DNA of 64,000 nt from NCBI GenBank assembly GCA_029378245.1, contig JARKIF010000012.1, forward strand, positions 558,001 through 622,000, given 5' to 3'. The translations under genes and the position numbers were made by a program. A model generated the notes under the pieces. The model saw only the letters and a program-made list of their open reading frames with translations. It searched no databases and was not told the origin of the DNA. This document shows positions 56,429 through 64,000 of this stretch, in pieces; the stretch's first letter is position 1, and every line of letters begins with the position of its first letter. The stretch comes from Roridomyces roridus (Eukaryota > Basidiomycota > Agaricomycetes > Agaricales > Mycenaceae).

Positions 56429-57128
56429 TCAATCTATATTCCTGCCGCACTGCAGAAGGAACGCGGCCATGACGGCCGATTCAAGGAGGCCAGTGTGAAT
56501 CGCCTCGCCCGTCAATTCGAGGTGGATGGAATCCTGTGCCCGCGAAATACGGCCGAGGATGTCGGTCTGTGAGTCCCCATCGTAGATCTGGATTTTTTAG
56601 TGACTTGTATTGACAAGAAGAGAATTGAACCCACCCAAATGAAGTTGTCCTGACGCGGTACGAAAGTCATCGTCGTCCTGTTCACGGTCATACTTCTCGA
56701 ACTGTTGTTCAAAATGTCATGTGAGTGATCCGGCGCACAGAATACGAGGAATAAACAACGAACGTCTGGTCTCTGGATAAAGTCAACGCGGCGGAGGTGC
56801 GCTGTCTATTTACGACCCCCCGAATCTCGATCTCCGGGTGCCGATGCCACTGCACCAACGCCACGTTCTGACCATTCGAATTCTGCAACACCGACACGCC
56901 GGGGAGGGGCGTGTCTGTCACGATGCGGAAGTGCGGGCGCGACTGGGGACCAAGGATGACGCAGTTCAACACGTTTGGGTTGAACGACGTGAAGCGGAAG
57001 GAGAAGAATGTCGGGGTGGCGCCGTCGGGGGTGGGGTACGGGAGAGCTCCGAAGATAGAGGGGCGACCATTCTGGCTGTTTGAGTTTGACTGTCCGTTTT
57101 GCCAAGCTTGAGTGTATGGGTTGAGCAT
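56429..57128 (-). CDS. DUF6593 protein
   Basis: Member of an abundant basidiomycete family of unknown function (tubby-C-like fold predicted for relatives). ATG 57128 gives MLNPYTQAWQNGQSNSN, then RPSIFGALPYP, FFSFRFTSFNPNVLNCVILGPQSRPHF, WHRHPEIEIRGVVNRQRTS. A 67-nt intron (GTTCGT...AACAACAG) leads to MTVNRTTMTFVPRQDNFIW. A second short intron leads to IYDGDSQTDILGRISRAQ and LLESAVMAAFLLQCGRNID with TGA 56431-56429. Both introns join in phase and the C-terminal LLQCGRNID motif is diagnostic. About 195 residues, no signal peptide. Confidence 0.82.
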
Positions 57129-59005
57129 TGTGTTAATTCTGTAGTGTGAAGCGAGGATTGTCGGTTGGATTTGTCGCTGGAGAAGCTGGGTATGAGGATG
57201 ACAGTCCTGTGTGGGACGTCTTAAGTATTATTTCATTGTATAGCGGAGACGTCGACCTCTGGAGGTAAGCTTGGAGGATGAGATGAAGCCTCAGCAATAC
57301 ATACATCAGTCCGGTCGGACGAAAATGTCAGCACCTCAAACTAATATACACAGGTCTCTGGGCTAGTACCGGCAAAACAAAGACGTCCTCGAAGTCCCAA
57401 AGCGGTTCGGGCTTCTCGGAGTATCCGCAAAGGGCACCCACTTTGAAGGCGGTGCGTATAGTGATGTCGAATTTGTCGTAATGCCGCCCGGAATGGTTTC
57501 CCAGACGTCAGTGACACCATGCGCCGTTGCTTGAGGAAAGTGTGATCCTGGCGAGCCGCCATTGAACGGAGCACTTATTCGTCCGATGGTGCGAGGCGAG
57601 CTCCAGCGTTAAGAGCTTAAGCGGAGTCAGCGTTCGCTGAGCTGGGGAAGATTTTTACCGGAGGAAGATCTTCAAAGATCCACGGAATTTTTGCCAAGTC
57701 CTCGCAGATCTTTTTCCGAGGAGGGAATCCAAGTAGTGTCCAGACTCCGACTCTTGTGATTTGCAACAGAGGACGTAGACAGGTCCGCGGCGCCTGAGCT
57801 TGAATATCAATTCTGTTCGGAATCCGGATAGCCGGGAGGCTGAGACTCGCCAGAGATAATGAAGGAGGCCGCTGGGCCTAGGCGCGCGCCTTTGGCTTTC
57901 AAAAATGTTGATTATGATCACTTGAGTCTTCGGGATCGCCGGATCGGCACTCTCCAGAAATACATCCTCCGTCTCCTTGCTGTGCAGCATGACAATCCTA
58001 TACAGTAATACAATTGCGCGAGTATTGCGCCTTGCAAATTTTGTCAGCTTTTGTAAGACTGATCCAACTAACCTTGGTTGAGAACCGGAATCCGGGACGA
58101 TGCAGCCGTAGTAATTGCTTCATATCCTGGCACTGAAGACGGGAGTCGGGTGGTTGCTGCATGGGATTCCAGTCATGTCCGCCGGATACCCCGCATCATC
58201 GATCTATTCATGAATCAATGATGCTGTGCAAGTTGTTGTACCCGTCGAATCCAAATTGCCTCAGGCCTTCCGCTCGCAAGTGAGCTGTGTGTCTGAATCT
58301 CTCCTGTCGAGCTGTGTGAGCCTCCTCTTCGGGACGCGGGCGAATGCAGGAGATATTCAACTGTCAGCAGCTTGACTGCGTAGCGATGAATATTTGGGCA
58401 TTACTTATCTGTTTGAGCTCCTTCGCAGGAGACACGACAACGTGGGATTATGCCCTGTTCAATTCCGTGATTACAAACTCAACATGCCGTAGCTCCCCGC
58501 TGCCGAACATCGTCGGCATCAGCGTGGTCGACTTTCCAGAACAAAATTAACTGTTCTCTTGAAAAACTGTCTTTCAAGAGGTCCCGACGCCCGTAAACCA
58601 GAATGCGGAGTGCGCGGACATCAGTTGCTTCATCGCACGGTCCGATATCCGACATAAAACTTGGTGAATTATATTCAAACGGCCGGAGGCAAGTCGGCGT
58701 TTAAATTTCTCCAGGGGATGCTTATTCACCCTGCTTACTACTTCTGCGGGATCGGGCGGCGCATGCTTTCGGATCCGAGGCCGTCGGCTCGGCAATCAAT
58801 ACACTCCTCGGGCGGGATGCGGACGGGCCGCCAAGCAATCAGTCCAGACAACGCCATTTTAGACGCAGTACCCGTTGTCGGGGAAACTATTCACCGTAGC
58901 CTTTGGCACGAAATCCACTGAGACACCGTGGCGGCATCATAATTTGCCATCAACCGATGGGACATCGGCAATCAATTTGTTTGGCTATCACCATGACCAA
59001 GACAC
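57129..59005. other. Intergenic, no gene seen
   Basis: Only short unrelated frames. The right edge holds the unknown flank into which the hAT element inserted. Confidence 0.5.
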
Positions 59006-59017
59006 TAGTGTTGCCGT

Positions 59018-59150
59018 AGCTCGGCTCAGCTTGGCGAGCCGAACGAGCCGAGCCAATTTAAGCTGAGCTGAGCTGAGCCAATTTAATGCGGCTCTAAGTG
59101 GCTCAGCTCACGCTCAAGCCGGCTTGAGCTCGGCTTAGCTGCGGCTTGGC
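59018..59150. repeat. hAT subterminal array of GAGCC/GGCTC motifs
   Basis: About ten overlapping copies of AGCTGAGC/GGCTCAGC-like motifs in both orientations within 130 bp (for example GAGCTGAGCTGAGCC). Subterminal motif arrays of this kind are transposase binding sites in characterised hAT elements; here that role is inferred. Confidence 0.6.
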
Positions 59151-60226
59151 TGTGTTTTTCCGATCTCTGCTGTTGCCCTCTCCCACCGGCCTCCTCATTC
59201 CTCAATGGACCCCCGCATTCTCGCACCTCAAGGGACTCGATATTCGCATTGAATTGGGCCTTCTCGACCAGGGCGTCGTCTCCAGGTACAATATGAAAGC
59301 CTATTCGACACACTCTCGTACTGCTCCTGCTCTCTTCCTCGTTCTGCGCCACCCCAATGCCAGCCTCGAAAACAATCAACCCCCCCGCCGATAAAGGTCA
59401 CTTGCACATACATTCAACCCAATCGCTCGAATCCATTGACACAGAATCTAGACCCTGCACCATCAAAGAACAGCGAGACAGCATCTGATTCAGCAGTCGA
59501 CCCGGCTGCAACTTGCGAGCGCGTTCCTGGCTTCATTACATCCTTCACTGACCACCGGGGACAGCACATGGGCAAAATCTCGACAAAACGGCGGCCCACT
59601 CACGTGTATTAGGCGGTACTCCGACCTCCGAGTCGCAGGTGCGTTTAGTCTGCAATTGAAAGACCTGATCCTTACTGACAAATGCAATAGCCCGGCTTGC
59701 TTTCTGAGAATGCTTCTAACAACGATGCCCTTTCGTCCCTTCTTCGTCAAAAATTCCGATTGCAACGAGGGACTCGGTCGTGATGCAGCGACACGGGTCG
59801 ACCGGGTCCAATATGTAGATCCCTGTCGCTACCGCACACCAATCTTATATCGACTCTCGCTCCCACTTTGTGTCCTGCTCGTTCTCCCTTCAAGTTATCT
59901 AGGACCGTCGTCTGGAATCCGTATTATTCGGGTCTGAGTATTTCTCGTTACCTTCAGTCTTTTTGCAAGGATTCGCAGGGACTCTCGACAAACTGCCAGG
60001 TACGCTTTTCCATCCCCTTGGCTACCTATTGAGACATACTTTTTCATTTCAGATTGGGACCTCGCGCCCTGCGGCGCTCGGCTCTGCAAAAATGATAAGT
60101 ATTGAGACCGTGCCCACTATTTCGAGCCCCCAGCATCCTCAATGCGTACGGTTCGTCGAAAAAAGAATGCTACTCCCGCCAATGGTATTTTTCGTTTGCT
60201 CTTTTTTGATTTTTTTGTGATCTAAC

Positions 60227-60595
60227 ATGGACCTAGCACCCCCGGAAACTCCAAAGACTCCGGCGCGTACTAGTGAGCGTGCACGGCGAGCTCCTGCTCG
60301 AGCAGACAAAACCCCGCCTTCGCCTCCCACTCCACCTCCCAAGCAGCCGAGAAGACGGCGTCAGCCTGATCCACTCAGCGAGCCTGGTCCTCAAGAAGCC
60401 CCAGCTGCGGCACAGGATCCACCCGCACTCGCTCCTGCTCCTGACTCCGACCCGGTTGTCGCAGATTGTTATATCCATGTCATCAACTCCGTCCTTCCGA
60501 CATCCTCCGACCACCTCCGGTCCGGAACGTCTCCGACTGTTCCGGACGCTCCGACCAATGATGCATCCGATTCATCGTATTGCACAATCCGATAG
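60227..60595 (+). CDS. Proline-rich open frame in hAT 5' region
   Basis: ATG 60227, 122 codons (MDLAPPETPKTPARTSERAR), Pro/Ala/Arg-rich, stop at 60595. It could be a first exon of the transposase (basic N-termini are common) or a separate small ORF. I could not identify the splice that would join it to the exon before 61029. Confidence 0.3.
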   Translation: MDLAPPETPKTPARTSERARRAPARADKTPPSPPTPPPKQPRRRRQPDPLSEPGPQEAPAAAQDPPALAPAPDSDPVVADCYIHVINSVLPTSSDHLRSGTSPTVPDAPTNDASDSSYCTIR

Positions 60596-61019
60596 GGTTT
60601 TCACGCAATGAAGTCGTTCTGAGCGTTTCCCTTATTGTGATTATCTTTATCATCTTCTTGCTTATTGTTTAACATAGAGCTTATTGTCTTTCGCGCTTCT
60701 GACTCCATTTGATCGTGTCATACTTACTTAGTATAAATAGGACATACGATTGTGATGTACGTCAGTAGTTAATTAACGTGTGTTGCCTCCGCAATTCCTC
60801 TGTGCCAATCTAGTCTCCGAGTACTCCTCTCTCGGAAGTCAAGTGGCTGGTGCGCTCTCCCTCCGAGTAGCGTTCACCTCATCCGGATCACCCTCGGTCT
60901 ACGTCCCTCCGACCTCCGACCTCCGACCTCAGGTTCCGGCCCCTTTGTCCTTACCCTCCGGCACGGATATTACACAGATGGTGTGTATCTATGCCCTTGG
61001 GTTTGTTCTATGCTGAAGA

Positions 61020-63968
61020 TTGTATTTAGGTCGTCCCCATGACGTCTTCGATGACGACAACGACACGAACACTGCAGATGGAGCAGCAGGTCGTCCGCAT
61101 GTCCGCTTTGCCCGCGACGACGACGAAGAATACATCAACATCCCCGAGTCTCCGTCTTCTCCTACTAGCCGCTCGTCGACTCCCGTCGCCACCCCATCTC
61201 AGCACCGTTCACGTAGAGGATTGCCACCTCGTGCTGGTCCTCATCATACACCATCCCCGTCGCGCCCCAAAAAGAAGAAATACGATAGAGCGGCGGATGC
61301 GCGGGAGTTTTTCGATCCCAAGGATCCTAAAGCCACGGGTAAACGGGAATGCAAATTCTGCCGGTGCGAGTTTTCCGTACTATGTGTTCATCCAAATATC
61401 TCATGCAGCGCTTAGGGCCTACCATCGAGCCGATCCAGACGCAGGGACGACCAAGTTCTCCAGCACCACCAGCACCGGCATTCTGCGCCGCCATTTGTAC
61501 GAACACCACCTCGCCGAATGGGTTGACAACTGCGACAAGAGGGGAATCCCCATCCAAGGCAAGGACGCCAATGAACGCGCTAACGAGTATCGCGCAAGCA
61601 AAGGCTCTCGACCCAACAACGCGTCTTCTTCGGAGCCGGGTAAGGCCAGGCCTCAATTCTCAAAAGAGGGGTTCGTCGACGCCATTGTCGAGTGGATCGT
61701 TGCGGACGATCAGGTTGGTCTGATTCTTCTTCTCGCATCACCGCCTTGAACTGTCCGCAGTCAATCAACGTCGTCGAAAATCAACACCTCCGCAACATTT
61801 TCCTGATGCTGCGTTCCGAGCTCAACGACTCGGACATTCCCCATAGGACCAAGATACGCAAACGTGTCATCGAAGTCTGGGATGAGCACGTCACTCGTCT
61901 CGAGTCTGAGATGGAGGTAAGGACTTCCATCTTGTGTGTGAGTTGCGCGCTGACAATGAAGTAGAATGCCATCGGCAAAATATCGACAACGATGGATCTC
62001 TGGTCGGATAAAAAGAAGACCCCGTTCATGGCACTCACCGATCATTGGCTCGAATCCAAACTCGTTGATACACCTGCTGGTCCTCAGTACGAACTGAAGC
62101 TTCGGACGGACTTGATCGGATTTCTACGCGTACCGGGCCATCATGACGGGGAGCATCTAGCCACTGCCTTCCTCCACATCTTGGATCGGATCGGAATATC
62201 GTCCAAGGTGCGTTCCACAATTGCCGAATGAAGTGTTTTCTGATCCTTCTCTTAGTTGGGATGGGTCACCCTGGACAATGCATCGAATAATGATACATTC
62301 ATGACTTGTCTTGAGAGTGAACTGTTGAGACGCAAGATTCCGTTCAATAAGGTCGAACGGCGTATTCGGTACGTTTAGTATTTGGTAATTCACTGGCTTG
62401 GCCTTGATATCTTCTTAGCTGCTTTCCGCACATCGTCAATCTTGCGTGTAAAGCCGTATTGAGTGCAATCACCGATATGGAGTTTGCTGCATCAGGTGCT
62501 GCGGATTTCGTTCCAGGTCCCGCCGATGAGCCGCGCACGGTCATGGACGCCATCGCTCGTGACCCTATTGCCACCATCCGGACGACTGTTCGCGTGGTGA
62601 GCCATTCTGTGTTCTCTCCTCGCCATCAACACTTTTGACGTCTCCCTCCACAGATCCGCGCATCTTCTCTTCGCCGCCAATATTTCTCCGAGGTCCTCAA
62701 GGCGTTGCAGAAGAAGGATCTTCAGCTGCTGAGGGACGTTGATACACGCTGGTCATCGACCCTCCTCATGGTCGACCGCGCAACACTTCTCCGTGAGGTA
62801 CCAGTTCTTTCATTTCCTGAATCTATTCTCAAGTTTTATAGGCTATCGACAAGTTCCTCTCTGACCCCCAATTCCATGACCTCCGAAAATACAAGCTGAG
62901 CCCAGTCGAATGGGAGGCGTTGGAAGCTTTCAAACGCATACTGGCGGTACGTCTCTATTTAATTCTTGTCTTGTCTACTCATCAAGCGATCGCCGGCCAG
63001 GTGCCTCATGCCTTCCAACAGAAGCTCTCGGGAGAGAAGGCACCCACCCTTGGACTCGCTCTCCCGGCGTTCGAGGCCATGATCTCTAGGTGGAAAAAAC
63101 AACAGAGCGACCATCCGGAGACCGCATACGTCGTGCAACGCGGTATCGACAAACTGGAAGTGTATCAGGAACGGATCGAGGACGTGCCGGCATATAGCTT
63201 GTCCATGCGTGCGTGTCATTGCCCTTCGTTTCGCGCTGTCACTGATTTGTTTTCAGTCATCAACCCGGCCGTCAAATTACGCTGGTACGAGCAGCATCAG
63301 TCCCACCGTGTTCGGTGGGCCAAAGACTTATTCATACGCGAGGTGTGTCCAGTCAACGAGGCGTTCTCGAAGAATTATCAGTGTTTTTCCTTCAGCTCAA
63401 GAAATACCGAAACGAACGGACCAACACCCCAGTTCGGGCACCACAGTCCAATTGGGCGGACGAAGTTCTTGGCCTGGACTCGCCAATTCACCCAACACAC
63501 GGCCAAAGCTTGGAGCAGGAGATGAATGGGTACTTCCGGGAACCATTGTATTCCTTTGGGTCTGTACGCTATTGGACTGTTCGTGCCCGAATCATTCTTC
63601 CTCTGCTCGACAACTTAACCAGTTTCCAGGAGAACCAACTGCGATACCCCACCATATTCAAGCTTGCCGTGGACATACTGCCCATCCAGGGCTCGGCTGT
63701 CCCGTGTGAGCGTGTTTTCTCCTCTGGCGCCGAGACCGACACAGTCAGGCGCAGTCGTATTGCGCCTGATCTGATGGAGGCACTGCAGATGCTCAAGTTT
63801 TCGATCAAGCAGGGTCGCGGGCTTGATTTCACGGCGGGGACTTCGAGGGACGACGAACTCGCGTGGTTGGAGGCAGAGGCAGACGCTCGTCAAGCAGTGC
63901 CAGAAGATTCGACGGGTTACAGTACTTACATTAAGGACTTGCTCGAGGTAGTCTATGATTCTGAATAG
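61020..63968 (+). CDS. hAT-family transposase
   Basis: Cuts and pastes hAT elements. The 5' limit is uncertain: the first clear exon follows an acceptor at 61029 (GRPHDVFDDD). A basic KKKKYDR segment precedes a BED-type zinc finger (CKFC ... ILRRHLYEHH) split by a 52-nt intron. The catalytic RNase H-like domain shows the first Asp in TTMDLWSDKK, the second in LGWVTLDNASNND, and FPHIVNLACKAVL and LLRDVDTRWSST of the hAT core. The dimerisation domain has ENQLRYPTIFKLAVDILPIQG and the catalytic Glu in AVPCERVFSSG, then RSRIAPDLMEALQMLKFSIK. About eleven introns, all in phase. Stop TAG 63966-63968. Confidence 0.87.
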
Positions 63969-64000
63969 TCAATGTCTTGCACCATACGCGTATTAAAGAC

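Larger units (their letters stand above)
59006..64000 (+). mobile_element. hAT DNA transposon, 5' part (right end outside window)
   Basis: The left end TAGTGTTGCCG at 59006 fits hAT-type termini. It is followed by a cluster of short GAGCC/GGCTC motifs and a transposase with all hAT hallmarks, ending at 63968 near the window edge. The right inverted repeat (expected CGGCAACACTA) and the 8-bp target duplication cannot be seen. All transposase exons from the zinc finger on join in phase, suggesting a potentially active copy. Confidence 0.78.

Overview
The window reads as a chromosomal segment of a mushroom-forming basidiomycete (Agaricomycetes). Evidence: genes are split by many short GT-AG introns of about 45-60 nt with CTRAC-type branch sites; F-box/leucine-rich families are expanded; and basidiomycete-typical genes occur (a DUF6593 gene, an adenylate-forming reductase, a cutinase, an expanded-type P450, Kre9/KNH-like small secreted proteins). 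Species cannot be fixed from the sequence alone. No rRNA, convincing tRNA or CRISPR array was found.

Layout. 1-14.0 kb: a 3'-incomplete unknown gene (-), a secreted aspartic protease (-), acetoacetyl-CoA synthetase (+), a DUF1348 NTF2-like protein (-), a gene-poor stretch with a 0.4 kb tandem duplication, a damaged F-box/LRR gene (-) and coronin (-). 14.5-26.9 kb: a cytochrome P450 gene split by a 10.2 kb Tad/I-type LINE with a perfect 15-bp target-site duplication and a 24-A tail. The second open frame of that LINE is itself split by a 1,073-bp TA-flanked terminal-inverted-repeat element. Both insertions can be read back to an uninterrupted frame, giving a three-layer nest (P450, LINE, TIR element).

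27-36 kb: two related Kre9-like secreted protein genes flank an adenylation-thiolation-reductase enzyme and a 349-bp MITE; a remnant of a third Kre9-like copy and a secreted cutinase (-) follow. 36.6-43.5 kb: a many-exon coiled-coil protein, an F-box/ankyrin protein, an F-box/LRR protein, a dispersed repeat and a decayed type-B carboxylesterase. 44-49.6 kb: a FYVE-less Fab1/PIKfyve-type lipid kinase. 49.9-55.2 kb: an F-box array in differing states of decay. 55.3-57.1 kb: a possible dehydrogenase remnant, a second copy of the dispersed repeat and a DUF6593 gene (-). 59.0-64 kb: the 5' portion and intact transposase of a hAT DNA transposon that runs off the right edge.

Together the genes combine housekeeping functions (acetoacetate activation, actin regulation, endolysosomal phosphoinositide synthesis), a secreted set (protease, cutinase, Kre9-like proteins) and specialised metabolism (P450, NRPS-like reductase), interleaved with apparently young transposable elements. 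Several host genes (coronin, the reductase, F-box and ankyrin genes) show single-base frame slips that no intron explains, whereas both long LINE frames and the hAT exons are clean. The slips may be real decay or local consensus errors; the sequence alone cannot decide.
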